Source: Herbaspirillum rhizosphaerae (GTDB taxonomy: Bacteria > Pseudomonadota > Gammaproteobacteria > Burkholderiales > Burkholderiaceae_D). From it: a DNA stretch of 64,000 bases. Shown here one piece after another: positions 54,421 through 64,000 of this stretch. The DNA lies in the NCBI RefSeq assembly GCF_001189965.1, contig NZ_LFLU01000011.1:62001-126000 (forward strand), given 5' to 3'. Each line of letters begins with the position of its first letter. Positions within the stretch are counted from its first letter, which is position 1. The position numbers were made by a program, and so were the translations under genes. The notes below the pieces were generated by a model that was not told where the DNA came from, searched no databases, and saw only the letters and a list, made by a program, of their open reading frames with translations.

Positions 54421-55301
54421 GCAAGAAGTCAAAAGACCTGCAGCAGGAAACGCAAGGCATGGATTTCCTGCAATCGGTGCCGCGCCGCTGGATCACGACA
54501 TATATTCCTTTGGGCATCTTCGTGTTCGTGCTGCTGTTCCCTTTCTACTGGATGGTGATCACGGCGTTCAAGCCGGACAACGAATTGCTGCGCCAGACCG
54601 GCAATCCGTTCTGGGTGGTGGCGCCGACGCTGGCCCACTTCAAGAAGCTGCTGTTTGAAACCCAGTATCCGGCGTGGCTGCTCAACACGGTGATCGTGTC
54701 GGTGGTGTCGACGTTTGCCTCGCTGGCGGCCAGCGTGTTCGCGGCTTACGCCATCGAACGCCTGCGCTTCCAGGGTTCCAAGCAAGTCGGCCTGGGCATC
54801 TTCCTGGCGTACCTGATCCCGCCGTCGATCCTGTTCATTCCGCTGGCGGCGATCGTGTTCAAGCTGGGCTTGTTCGATACGCGCTGGGCGCTGATCCTGA
54901 CGTATCCGACCTTCCTGATTCCATTCTGCACCTGGCTGCTGATGGGCTACTTCCGCTCGATTCCGTATGAGCTGGAAGAATGTGCGCTGATCGACGGCGC
55001 CACACGTTGGGAAATCCTGGTCAAGATCATCCTGCCGCTGGCAGTACCTGGCCTGATTTCGGCAGGCATCTTCGCCTTCACGCTGTCGTGGAACGAGTTC
55101 ATCTACGCGCTGACTTTCATCTCATCTTCGGAAGTGAAGACGGTGCCGGTGGGCATCGTCACCGAACTGGTCGACGGCGACGTCTACCACTGGGGCGCGC
55201 TGATGGCCGGCGCGCTGTTGGGCTCGCTGCCGGTGGCGGTGGTGTATTCCTTCTTCGTGGAATACTACGTGTCGGGCATGACCGGGGCGGTGAAAGAATA
55301 A
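54417..55301 (+). CDS. Sugar ABC transporter permease (MalG/UgpE type)
   Basis: A 294-residue permease, second half of the CUT1 channel. It has six membrane segments and an EAA loop LEECALIDGATRWEILVKI in its second half. ATGA overlap with the preceding permease. A terminator with a T8 tract follows, closing the transporter operon. Confidence 0.92.
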   Translation: MSKKSKDLQQETQGMDFLQSVPRRWITTYIPLGIFVFVLLFPFYWMVITAFKPDNELLRQTGNPFWVVAPTLAHFKKLLFETQYPAWLLNTVIVSVVSTFASLAASVFAAYAIERLRFQGSKQVGLGIFLAYLIPPSILFIPLAAIVFKLGLFDTRWALILTYPTFLIPFCTWLLMGYFRSIPYELEECALIDGATRWEILVKIILPLAVPGLISAGIFAFTLSWNEFIYALTFISSSEVKTVPVGIVTELVDGDVYHWGALMAGALLGSLPVAVVYSFFVEYYVSGMTGAVKE

Positions 55302-55696
55302 TCAGCAGCTCTTTGCACAAGAAACTTACCGGCGTCGAAAGGCGCCGGTTTTTTTTCGGACTCAGAAAAATCCTCGTCGCACCCCATGCACGCCAATTTT
55401 TCTCCGAACGAGATACGCTTTAGGCATGCAGAGGCTATCGAATTATTGCTATTTGACTGTATCCGCCAAGAAGATGTTATAAAATCAATAACTTAGGTGA
55501 TTTTCTACGCCGCAAGAAGGATTTACGGGCGGTCGCAAAGTCTATTACATGCGACTCAATTGCGAATTGCGAAGCGAAAGTGCCAGTTCTCAATGCGAAC
55601 ACAGGGCTATTCCTGATAAAGTTGCGTGCAAACGAAACGCCGATGTCCGCTATCGATCCGTACATAGTAAAAAACCATAGCATCTCAGGAGCCCGC
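55302..55696. other. Gap between the transporter and the methyltransferase
   Basis: 395 bases: the first 60 hold the transporter terminator; the rest, from about 55430, is A/T-rich and probably carries the methyltransferase promoter. The in-frame extension of the next gene back to 55580 has no Shine-Dalgarno and is not used. Confidence 0.5.
55328..55356 (+). terminator. Terminator of the sugar ABC operon
   Basis: Stem ACCGGCG with CGCCGGT, 8-base loop and eight T residues, 27 bases after the last permease gene. Confidence 0.88.
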
Positions 55697-56599
55697 ATGT
55701 TTATCAAACGTCTTTTCGAACACTTCCGCCGCCTCAATGCATTTGCAATGCCTGACGGCGGCGGGATTTCGATGCTGTTTCCGATAGGGCACTACTATTC
55801 GCCGATCGCCAACACGCCTGACATCCGGGCGCGTCAAGACAAGATTTGGGTAGAGACGGATTCGATGCTTGGCATCGATCTGCAAGTAGAAGCACAAGTT
55901 GCCCTTGCAAGAGAACTTGCTCCCTATACAACAAACATCGACTGGCCAGTAGCGCAACCAAATGACCCTGCTCGCTATTTTTACAATAACGACCAGTTTC
56001 CCTTACCAGATGCTGAGTTCTTATACGCAGCGTTGCAACACTTTCGCCCGAAAAAGCTTATCGAAGTCGGCAGCGGCTTCTCATCACTAGTTACGGCCGA
56101 GGTCAATCGCACTCATTTCAACAACGCGATTGAGTTCAGTTGCATTGAGCCGTATCCACGACAGTTTCTCATTGATGGTGTCGATGGTATCTCTCAGTTG
56201 GTGCGCCAAAGGGTCGAAGAAGTCGAGACAGGCTTTTTTGATCGTTTGGACGCAGGTGACATCCTATTCATTGATTCTTCGCATGTGTCAAAGGTCGGTA
56301 GCGACGTCAATTATCTGTTTTTTGAGATATTGCCACGACTCCGCCCAGGAGTGATTGTGCATATCCACGATATTTTTCTGCCAGATGAATATCCAAAAAA
56401 CTGGATGATTGATCAAGGCCGCAATTGGAATGAACAGTACCTCGTGCGCGCTTTTCTTCAATTCAATGACCACTGGAAAGTGGTATGGTCAAGTCACTTT
56501 ATGGGCACTCGCGAGCCAGCCGTCATGGCTTCGATCTTTCCCCGTATGCCGGAGCGAATCCATCATGGTAGCAGCCTTTGGTTCCGCCGCGTTAGTTGA
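55697..56599 (+). CDS. Class I SAM-dependent methyltransferase-like protein
   Basis: A 300-residue protein with a Rossmann methyltransferase core: motif I LIEVGSGFSSLVT, an acidic IEFSCIEPYPR, ILFIDSSHVSK and GVIVHIHDIFLPDEYP, the pattern of the Methyltransf_24 group. These often modify sugars or cell-surface polymers; substrate unknown. AGGAG with a 5-base spacer fixes the start at 55697. Its base composition is clearly more A/T-rich than its neighbours, with more AT-ending codons, a sign of horizontal transfer. It is monocistronic. Confidence 0.8.
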   Translation: MFIKRLFEHFRRLNAFAMPDGGGISMLFPIGHYYSPIANTPDIRARQDKIWVETDSMLGIDLQVEAQVALARELAPYTTNIDWPVAQPNDPARYFYNNDQFPLPDAEFLYAALQHFRPKKLIEVGSGFSSLVTAEVNRTHFNNAIEFSCIEPYPRQFLIDGVDGISQLVRQRVEEVETGFFDRLDAGDILFIDSSHVSKVGSDVNYLFFEILPRLRPGVIVHIHDIFLPDEYPKNWMIDQGRNWNEQYLVRAFLQFNDHWKVVWSSHFMGTREPAVMASIFPRMPERIHHGSSLWFRRVS

Positions 56600-56692
56600 G
56601 CACATTCGGATTTCTTGCATATCCTTTCGCCAGAAATAGTGAGCGCGAGTGAAAAACAAAATTCCTTGTTAAGGCAGTAGCTTAGCCCAGAA

Positions 56693-56726
56693 AAAAATCC
56701 CAACGATGGATACCGTTGGGATTTTT
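56693..56726 (+). terminator. Terminator of the methyltransferase gene
   Basis: A 13-bp perfect stem, AAAAATCCCAACG with CGTTGGGATTTTT, 8-base loop. Confidence 0.88.
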
Positions 56727-56760
56727 CTCTTACGACTCCACTATGAAACGATTAGATATA

Positions 56761-56792
56761 AAAAAGCTTGCCCCCGAGGCTGCAAGCTTTTT
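56761..56792 (-). terminator. Terminator of the dienelactone hydrolase gene
   Basis: An 11-bp perfect stem, AAAAAGCTTGC with GCAAGCTTTTT, 10-base loop, just downstream of the minus-strand hydrolase. A second terminator beside 56693 gives each convergent gene its own. Confidence 0.85.
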
Positions 56793-56815
56793 TTGCTGGG
56801 ACTGAGCTACATCAA

Positions 56816-57586
56816 TCAGGCAAGTTTTTCCGCAAAGAAATTCTTCAACGCCACTGACGCACGTTCAGCCGTTTGCTTGTGATAGAAGAAGCCGGGGTTG
56901 CTGGCGTCCGGATCGGTGAACGAGTGGCCGGCCTGGCCGTAGTTGACCAGTTGCCAGTCCAGCTTGGCGGCGCTGACTTCGTCGATGAAGGCGTTGACCA
57001 TGTCGCGCGGCACCGATGGATCCTGCACGCCGTGCAACACCAGGATCGCGCCCTTGACGTTTTCCGCATCCTTGGGATTGGGCGTATCCAGTGCGCCATG
57101 CAGCGATACAAAGGCATTCACGGCGGCGCCGGAACGCGCCAGTTCCAGGGCTGCAGTACCGCCGAAGCAGAAGCCGCAAACGCCGAGCTTGCCGCTCAGC
57201 TTGACCTTGTCCTGGCCCTTGAGCGCTTCCAGCACGGCGCTCATGCGCTTGCGCAATTCGGCGCGGTCTTTCTTCAACGGGATGATGGCGGCCATGGCTT
57301 CATCGCCATTGCCCGGACGCACGGTCTTGCCGTAGACGTCGCCGACCAGAATCGCCTGGTTCAGTCCGACGGTGGTGGCGGCGACTTCCAATGCCTTCTG
57401 GCTGACGCCGAAGAAATTGGGAATCGACAGCACGCCGGCGACCGGCACCGTGCTCTTCTTGTTGAACAGCAGGACGCTTTCGTATTCGATGCCGTCCAGC
57501 GTGTGGCTGATCAGTTCGATGCCGAGGTCGGCGGCGGGAATGCCGAATTTTGCGGCGATGGGGGCGGGATCAAATTGGTGACTCAT
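56816..57586 (-). CDS. Dienelactone hydrolase family protein
   Basis: A 256-residue alpha/beta-hydrolase. The nucleophile is a cysteine in GVCGFCFGGTAAL, the dienelactone hydrolase motif; the acid lies in VLHGVQDPSVP and the His in AGHSFTDPDA. Family members open dienelactones in chloroaromatic breakdown, but most chromosomal copies have unknown substrates. No aromatic-degradation genes are adjacent. It is divergent from the MerR gene. Confidence 0.87.
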   Translation of the reverse strand: MSHQFDPAPIAAKFGIPAADLGIELISHTLDGIEYESVLLFNKKSTVPVAGVLSIPNFFGVSQKALEVAATTVGLNQAILVGDVYGKTVRPGNGDEAMAAIIPLKKDRAELRKRMSAVLEALKGQDKVKLSGKLGVCGFCFGGTAALELARSGAAVNAFVSLHGALDTPNPKDAENVKGAILVLHGVQDPSVPRDMVNAFIDEVSAAKLDWQLVNYGQAGHSFTDPDASNPGFFYHKQTAERASVALKNFFAEKLA

Positions 57587-57772
57587 TCACTCTTCTCCTG
57601 AGCATTGCAAACTGAAAAAACCGCATGCGCGACCGGTCGGTGACCGCACGGCTGCGTAGAGGCCTTCTCGCGAAAACCGCTATCTTTGCATAGCTGCCGA
57701 AAGTTTGCTGGCGCGCTCCCGATTAGCGACCGGCATCCTGACAAGCCGTCAGAAAAAAGCGCATAATCCCCC

Positions 57773-57803
57773 TTGACTTAGAGCGCACTCCAACTTCTAG
57801 ACT
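57773..57803 (+). promoter_or_regulatory. MerR-type promoter with 19-base spacer
   Basis: TTGACT (57773-57778), 19-base spacer, TAGACT (57798-57803). The spacer holds the dyad TTAGAG-N4-CTCCAA. A lengthened 19-base spacer with a central dyad is the hallmark of promoters untwisted by MerR-family activators. The start of transcription falls at or beside the ATG at 57811. Confidence 0.65.
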
Positions 57804-58231
57804 GCCCTGCATGACCACTTCCCTGACCATACAACAAGCTGCTGCAAAGACCGGATTGTCGGTGCATACCCTGCGCTACTACGAAAAGATCGGCCTGCTC
57901 GATCCCATCGCGCGCCAGGACAATACGCACCGCCTGTTCCGTGAAGAAGATCTGCTCTGGATCGGATTCTTGCTGAAGCTGCGTTCGACCGGTCTGCCGA
58001 TCCGCGACATGCTGCGCTATGCAGAACTGCGCCGCGCCGGCAATACGGCGGAAAGTGTGTCTGCACGGAAGGCCTTGCTGCAACAGCATGCCCGCACCGT
58101 GGAAGAGACGATCGCCGAACTGCAAAGCAATCTTGCCGTGCTTCATATGAAAGTGAACATGTATGAAGACCTGGAAAAAGGATTGCCGGCTGTCGTCGTC
58201 ACTCACCAGCAATCTATCGAGGACGCTTCCA

Positions 58232-59278
<1,047 letters not shown>

Positions 59279-59321
59279 GCCTTGCGGCTTGCACCGTATT
59301 GAAAGCAGTATCGCGGCAATG

Positions 59322-59357
59322 AAAACGGCTGGCGTCTTGCGACGTCAGCCGTTTTTT
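59322..59357 (+). terminator. Terminator after the MerR-AKR unit
   Basis: A 15-bp stem (one G-T pair), AAAACGGCTGGCGTC with GACGTCAGCCGTTTT, loop TTGC and a T-run. Nearly identical to the terminator at 60589, with a paired base change in the stem. Confidence 0.9.
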
Positions 59358-59464
59358 ATTGCCGCTTCGATGACATAATGCGAATTCCTCAATTATTGTC
59401 TATTCACACACTCGCCTTCGCCCCCTAACATCGTTCCGGTCAATCTATCAGCGAGGGACTGAAT

Positions 59465-60580
59465 ATGCCATCTGCTTCACCATGTTTTTCCGATCAACGC
59501 CAGGCGCTTTCTCAGCGCCGACATTTCCTGCAACGTTGCGGCGCCCTCGGTTCCGCGGCGCTGCTCGGGACGCTCACTGCCTGTGCCAGCAACGGCAACA
59601 ACGCGACCGGATCTTTATCGGCCGATGCGCTCCGGCCTCTGCCTGCGTTACGGCCGGGCGACACCATTGGCGTCATCGCTCCTGCCTCGGCAGCCAATGG
59701 AAAAGCGCAAGACGTCGCTTCGTGGATCGCCTCGCGCGGCTACGTTCCGCACATTTACAGCAGCGCGTCGTCTTCCAGCGACGACTATCTGTCGAGCAGC
59801 GATAGCCAACGTTTGCACGATTTGCACGCGGCCTTTGCAAACCCGGATGTGAAAGCGATCTTTTGCCTGCGCGGCGGCGATGGCAGCGGCCGTTTGCTCG
59901 ACAGCATCGACTACGATTTGCTGAAGACGAATGCCAAGATTTTCGTCGGCTATAGCGACATCACCGCGTTGCACATCGCCATCGCTCGCCGCGCCGGATT
60001 CGTCACCTTCCACGGGCCCATGCTGACCTCGGATTTCCTGAGAAATAAACAGGCCCCCACTGAGTCGTCTTTGTTCGACCTGTTGCGGGGAGACATTCCA
60101 CGTTTCACCTGGCTGTCTCATCCTGACCAATTCCCATTGCAAACAATCCGCACCGGCATCGCGCAAGGCAGGCTGGCCGGCGGCAACCTCGCAATAATAG
60201 GCTCCACGCTGGGCACCCCCTACGAAATCGATTTGCACGATGCGATCTTGTTTATCGAAGACACGGGCGAACCACCCCGGAAGATTGACCGGCTTCTGAC
60301 CCAACTGCGCCTCGCCGGTAAATTCACCGGCCTTCAGGGTGTACTCATCGGTGATTTTTCGGATATCAATGAGCCGGATGATATTGAAGACAAAACACTG
60401 CTCAATCGGCAACGCATCGACACGCTGTGGCGGCAAATGCTGGCGCCACTGAACGTGCCGGTGCTGGCGGGTTGGCAAAGCGGGCACAGCGATCCGAACC
60501 TGACCTTGCCCTTGGGCGCGCAAGTCACGCTGGATGCCGACAACAAACGCCTGCGCCTGGATCAACAAGTCGTATTGTGA
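59465..60580 (+). CDS. ldcA: LD-carboxypeptidase (peptidase S66)
   Basis: A 371-residue murein tetrapeptide carboxypeptidase family protein that removes the terminal D-Ala in cell-wall recycling. The nucleophile is Ser in FVGYSDITALH; RGGDGSGRLLD and FIEDTGEPPRKIDR (Glu of the triad) also match. Unlike cytoplasmic E. coli LdcA (about 304 residues), it has an export signal: a twin-Arg-like QRRHFLQ, a hydrophobic stretch and a lipobox LLGTLTAC near 41, so it is likely a periplasmic lipoprotein. Monocistronic. Confidence 0.87.
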   Translation: MPSASPCFSDQRQALSQRRHFLQRCGALGSAALLGTLTACASNGNNATGSLSADALRPLPALRPGDTIGVIAPASAANGKAQDVASWIASRGYVPHIYSSASSSSDDYLSSSDSQRLHDLHAAFANPDVKAIFCLRGGDGSGRLLDSIDYDLLKTNAKIFVGYSDITALHIAIARRAGFVTFHGPMLTSDFLRNKQAPTESSLFDLLRGDIPRFTWLSHPDQFPLQTIRTGIAQGRLAGGNLAIIGSTLGTPYEIDLHDAILFIEDTGEPPRKIDRLLTQLRLAGKFTGLQGVLIGDFSDINEPDDIEDKTLLNRQRIDTLWRQMLAPLNVPVLAGWQSGHSDPNLTLPLGAQVTLDADNKRLRLDQQVVL

Positions 60581-60588
60581 GCGACAAA

Positions 60589-60626
60589 AAAAAACGGCTG
60601 GCATCTTGCGATGTCAGCCGTTTTTT
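60589..60626. terminator. Bidirectional terminator between ldcA and lpdA
   Basis: A 17-bp stem (AAAAAACGGCTGGCATC with GATGTCAGCCGTTTTTT, one G-T), loop TTGC. Convergent genes on both sides. Confidence 0.9.
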
Positions 60627-60662
60627 CTTTTCAGCGGAATGATTCTGCGCTGATGACTTCTC

Positions 60663-62444
60663 TTACTTCTTGCGCATCGGCGGCAAGTCGGTGCAGACGC
60701 CCTTGTAGACTTCCGCTGCCATGCCGATCGATTCACCCAGCGTCGGGTGAGGATGGATGGTCTTGCCGATGTCGACGGCGTCCGCGCCCATTTCAATGGC
60801 CAGTGCGATTTCACCGATCATGTCGCCGGCGTGCGTGCCGACGATGCCGCCGCCGACGATGCGATGCGTCTCAGCATCGAACAGCAGCTTGGTGAACCCT
60901 TCCGAGCGGCCATTGGCGACGGCGCGGCCGGATGCGGCCCACGGGAAGTGGCCCTTCTCCAGCTTGATGCCCTTGGCCTTGGCTTCGTCTTCGGTGATGC
61001 CGACCCACGCCACTTCCGGATCGGTGTACGCCACCGAAGGAATGACGCTGGCGTCGAAGTGGCTCTTCTCGCCGGCTGCGGCTTCCGCGGCAACGTGCGC
61101 TTCGTGCACGGCCTTGTGCGCCAGCATCGGCTGGCCGACCAGATCACCGATGGCGAAGATGTGCGGCACGTTGGTGCGCATCTGGCTGTCGACCGGAATG
61201 AAGCCGCGATCGGTCACGGTCACGCCGGCCTTGTCGGCGGCGATCTTCTTGCCGTTCGGGCTGCGACCGACCGCCACCAGCACCAGATCGTAGAGTTGCG
61301 GCTCAGGCGCCTTGGCGCCGGCTTCGGCGGCTTCAAAGGTGACCTTGATGCCTTCCTTCAATGCTTCGACCGCGACCGTCTTGGTCTTCAACATGACGTT
61401 GTCGAAACGCTTTTCGTTGAACTTTTGCCAGACCTTGACCATGTCGCGATCCGCGCCTTGCATCAGGCCGTCCATCATTTCGACGACGTCGATGCGTGCG
61501 CCCAGCGTGGAGTACACCGTCGCCATTTCCAGACCGATGATACCGCCGCCGATGACCAGCATGCGCTTCGGCACCTGGCGTAGTTCCAGCGCACCGGTCG
61601 AATCGACGATGCGCGGATCTTGCGGCACGAAAGGCAGATTCACCACCGACGAACCGGCGGCGATGATGGCTTGCTTGAACTTGACGGTCTTCTTGCTGCC
61701 GTCGGCTGCGGTCACTTCGATGTGATTGGCGCCGACGAACTGGCCCACGCCCTGCACCACGTTGACCTTGCGCGCCTTGGCCATGCCGGCCAGACCACCG
61801 GTCATGGTGCCGATGACTTTTTCCTTGTAAGCGCGCAGCTTGTCGATGTCGATTTCAGGCTTGGCGAATGTCACGCCGTGCGACGCCATCGCGGCAGTTT
61901 CATCGATGACGGCGGCAACGTGCAGCAGCGCCTTCGATGGAATACAACCGACGTTCAGACAGACGCCGCCGAGGGTCGAATAACGCTCGACCAGCACGGT
62001 GTTCATGCCCAGGTCGGCGGCGCGGAACGCAGCGGAATAACCGCCGGGACCGGCGCCGAGGACCATCATGTCGCATTCGATGTCGGCCGAACCGCCGAAG
62101 CTGGCGGCGACCGGCGCCGGCGCTGCTGCAGGAGCAGCGGCCGGTGCAGGGGCTGCCGCAGCAGGTGCGGGTGCAGCAGCAGGCGCCGGCGCAGCGGCTG
62201 CGTCGCCGCTGGCTTCCACCAGCAACAGGACAGAACCTTCGGCAACCTTGTCGCCTACCTTGACTTTCAATTCTTTCACCACGCCAGCCGTGCTGGACGG
62301 GATTTCCATGCTGGCCTTGTCGGATTCGACGGTGATCAGCGATTGTTCGACCTTGATGGTGTCGCCAACCTTGACCAGCAATTCGATCACTTCCACTTCT
62401 TTGAAATCGCCGATATCGGGGACTTTGACTTCGCTCAGACTCAT
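60663..62444 (-). CDS. lpdA: Dihydrolipoyl dehydrogenase (E3) with N-terminal lipoyl domain
   Basis: A 593-residue pyruvate dehydrogenase E3. Residues 1-80 form a lipoyl domain with the lipoylated Lys in [13 protein letters not shown]. An Ala/Pro linker (about residues 86-118) leads to the FAD domain ([15 protein letters not shown]), the redox pair in [13 protein letters not shown] and the C-terminal His motif [10 protein letters not shown] lipoyl-E3 fusion is usual for the pyruvate-dehydrogenase E3 of beta-proteobacteria. It follows aceF by 153 bases, which contain repeat copy C. Confidence 0.95.
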   Translation of the reverse strand: MSLSEVKVPDIGDFKEVEVIELLVKVGDTIKVEQSLITVESDKASMEIPSSTAGVVKELKVKVGDKVAEGSVLLLVEASGDAAAAPAPAAAPAPAAAAPAPAAAPAAAPAPVAASFGGSADIECDMMVLGAGPGGYSAAFRAADLGMNTVLVERYSTLGGVCLNVGCIPSKALLHVAAVIDETAAMASHGVTFAKPEIDIDKLRAYKEKVIGTMTGGLAGMAKARKVNVVQGVGQFVGANHIEVTAADGSKKTVKFKQAIIAAGSSVVNLPFVPQDPRIVDSTGALELRQVPKRMLVIGGGIIGLEMATVYSTLGARIDVVEMMDGLMQGADRDMVKVWQKFNEKRFDNVMLKTKTVAVEALKEGIKVTFEAAEAGAKAPEPQLYDLVLVAVGRSPNGKKIAADKAGVTVTDRGFIPVDSQMRTNVPHIFAIGDLVGQPMLAHKAVHEAHVAAEAAAGEKSHFDASVIPSVAYTDPEVAWVGITEDEAKAKGIKLEKGHFPWAASGRAVANGRSEGFTKLLFDAETHRIVGGGIVGTHAGDMIGEIALAIEMGADAVDIGKTIHPHPTLGESIGMAAEVYKGVCTDLPPMRKK

Positions 62445-62492
62445 GTCTTTACTCCGTTATGTTCTGTTATTCGTTCAACGCCATCAGACTGT

Positions 62493-62590
62493 CGTCCCAG
62501 CGAACGCTGGGACCCAGTGACGTTGCGTTGTCAGGCGAGACGCACTGCCACTCGTCGCGCCGCAGGGCTCCGGCTTACGCCGGAGCGACG
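62493..62590. repeat. Dispersed two-hairpin repeat, copy C
   Basis: Left hairpin CCCAGCGAACGCTGGG (62496-62511), the same as copy A; the right hairpin is a different sequence, GCTCCGGC-TTAC-GCCGGAGC (62567-62586); bounded by CGTC and GACG. It lies between aceF and lpdA within one likely operon. Confidence 0.78.
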
Positions 62591-62597
62591 AAATGAC

Positions 62598-64000
62598 TTA
62601 CAACAGCGACTTGCGCAGATCGCCCAGCACTTCGGCCAGATACGCCGAGAAGCGCGCGCCCATCGCGCCGTCGACCACGCGGTGGTCGTAGGACAGCGAG
62701 GTCGGCAGCATCAGGCGCGGCACGAATTGCTTGCCGTCCCAGACCGGTTTGGTGATCGACTTGGACAAGCCCAGGATCGCCACTTCAGGTGCATTGATGA
62801 TAGGCGTGAAGGCCGTGCCGCCAATGCCGCCCAGCGACGAAATGGTGAAGGTCGCGCCTTGCATGTCGGCAGGCTTGAGCTTGCCGTCGCGCGCTTGCGC
62901 CGACAGGTCGCCCATTTCGGTGGCAATCTGGCCGATGGTCTTCTGATCGGCGTTCTTGATCACAGGCACCACCAGGCCGTTCGGCGTGTCGGCTGCAAAA
63001 CCGATGTTGTAGTACTGCTTCAGGATCAGGTTTTCGCCGTTGGCGTCGAGCGAAGAATTGAAGGCCGGGAATTTCTTCAGCGCCGCAACGCTGGCCTTGA
63101 TCACGAACGCCAGCATGGTCAGCTTGACCGGCGACTTGGCCTTGGCGTAAGCAGCGTTGGAGCTGACGCGGAATTCTTCCAGCTCGGTGACGTCGGCTTC
63201 GTCGAATTGCGTGACGTGCGGGATCATGACCCAGTTGCGATGCAGGTTGGGGCCGCTGATCTTCTTGATGCGCGACAACGGCAGCAATTCGGTAGCACCG
63301 AACTTGCTGAAATCCAGCGACGGCCATGGCAACAGATCCAGACCTGCGCCGCTGCCGTTCTTGGTAGGTGCAGCAGCTGCCGTGCCTGCGCCGCCGGCCA
63401 GTGCCGCCTTGACGAACTTCTGGATGTCTTCTTGCAGGATGCGGTTCTTCGGGCCGGTGCCGACCACGCGGGTCAGATCGACGCCCAGTTCACGGGCAAA
63501 CTTGCGCACCGATGGCGAAGCGTGGGACTTGTTCACCGAACCGGGCGTGACGGCAGCGACTGCCATTGCAGGCGCAGCGGCGGCGGCAGCAGGAGCCGGT
63601 GCAGGCGCTGCGGCAACGGTAGAAGCAGCGGCCGGAGCAGCAGCAGGTGCGGGAGCTGCACCGCCGCTGGCTTCCACCACGGCAACCAGCGAACCCTTGG
63701 CAACCTTGTCGCCGATCTTGACTTTCAGTTCCTTGATCACGCCGGCATGGCTCGACGGGATTTCCATGCTGGCCTTGTCGGATTCGACGGTCAGCAGCGA
63801 TTGTTCGACCTTGACGGTGTCGCCAACCTTGACCAGCAACTCGATCACTTCGACTTCGGCGAAATCGCCGATATCGGGAACCAGGATATCTTGCAGGCCA
63901 CCCGAAGCCGCAGGGGCAGCAGCAGGTGCGGCCGGCGCCGGAGCGGACGCCGTTGCGGCAGCGGGTGCAACAGCGGCAGCCGCCGGAGCTGCTGCCGGTG
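62598..64000 (-). CDS. aceF: Dihydrolipoamide acetyltransferase (PDH E2), 5' part off the window
   Basis: At least 467 residues of the pyruvate dehydrogenase E2 core; the start lies beyond base 64000. Visible in order: an Ala/Pro-rich linker, [21 protein letters not shown] opening a lipoyl domain (given in part) with lipoyl Lys in [13 protein letters not shown], a second Ala/Pro linker, the E1/E3-binding domain (ASPSVRKFARELGVDLTRV) and the catalytic domain with the terminal motif LSYDHRVVDG. The upstream linker implies at least one more lipoyl domain outside the window. It transfers acetyl groups to CoA. aceE is expected upstream. Confidence 0.95.
   Translation of the reverse strand, partial: PAAAPAAAAVAPAAATASAPAPAAPAAAPAASGGLQDILVPDIGDFAEVEVIELLVKVGDTVKVEQSLLTVESDKASMEIPSSHAGVIKELKVKIGDKVAKGSLVAVVEASGGAAPAPAAAPAAASTVAAAPAPAPAAAAAAPAMAVAAVTPGSVNKSHASPSVRKFARELGVDLTRVVGTGPKNRILQEDIQKFVKAALAGGAGTAAAAPTKNGSGAGLDLLPWPSLDFSKFGATELLPLSRIKKISGPNLHRNWVMIPHVTQFDEADVTELEEFRVSSNAAYAKAKSPVKLTMLAFVIKASVAALKKFPAFNSSLDANGENLILKQYYNIGFAADTPNGLVVPVIKNADQKTIGQIATEMGDLSAQARDGKLKPADMQGATFTISSLGGIGGTAFTPIINAPEVAILGLSKSITKPVWDGKQFVPRLMLPTSLSYDHRVVDGAMGARFSAYLAEVLGDLRKSLL

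Overview
The window is a dense stretch of a GC-rich (about 60% by eye) beta-proteobacterial chromosome, most likely a member of the Oxalobacteraceae such as Herbaspirillum. This is an inference from gene content and protein character: a Burkholderiales-type porin, an aceF-lpdA pair whose E3 subunit carries its own lipoyl domain, a membrane-anchored TAXI protein, MHYT-GGDEF-EAL signalling, and scattered short palindromic repeats. No rRNA, tRNA, CRISPR array, transposase or phage gene was seen.

Layout. 0-3.7 kb: a c-di-GMP enzyme and an outer-membrane phospholipase A. 3.7-9.4 kb: glutathione reductase and a ferric-iron ABC transporter whose permease, ATPase and binding protein lie in three separate transcription units, with a Fur-like box before the binding protein. 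9.5-11.3 kb: a 76-residue gene behind a LexA-like box and a TAXI-type protein. 11.5-17.3 kb: a cyanate utilisation locus (cyanase plus CynABD-type ABC transporter) with a good sigma-54 promoter, next to a PAS histidine kinase and a LuxR-type response regulator. 17.4-27.9 kb: a tandem pair of small exported paralogues, an SDR with its GntR regulator, an aldo/keto reductase, a CPA1 antiporter, an AcpA-type phosphoesterase, a porin and an exported 2H-phosphoesterase-like protein.

28.7-34.5 kb is the most unusual part. A compact operon encodes homologues of urease gamma, alpha and beta in the order gamma-alpha-beta, with no nickel-insertion genes. The alpha homologue keeps the urease framework, but every nickel ligand (His134, His136, Lys217, His246, His272 and Asp360 in Klebsiella numbering) and the flap residues Cys319 and His320 are replaced. 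It is followed by a fused MauE-like/thioredoxin-like membrane protein and, with overlapping stop and start codons, a glycerophosphodiester-phosphodiesterase-like protein with a large C-terminal extension. A strong terminator closes the unit, and a MauG/cytochrome c peroxidase gene follows. I know of no described system with this composition; its function is unknown.

36-46 kb: a NitT/TauT-type ABC transporter with a second binding protein, an epimerase-like protein, a 2Fe-2S reductase, an argD-like aminotransferase preceded by a candidate leaderless Arg-rich leader peptide and attenuator, an NlpC/P60 lipoprotein and a GFA-family protein. 44.7-55.4 kb: a sugar-acid catabolic region: a FadR-type regulator with a histone H1-like tail, Ldh-family oxidoreductase, IlvD/Edd dehydratase, D-2-hydroxyacid dehydrogenase and a complete CUT1 sugar ABC transporter. 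Two perfect TGGT-N3-ACCA sites lie between the divergent catabolic genes. 55.7-64 kb: a methyltransferase of lower GC, dienelactone hydrolase, a MerR regulator overlapping an aldo/keto reductase, an LD-carboxypeptidase, and the lpdA and aceF genes of pyruvate dehydrogenase; aceF runs off the right edge.
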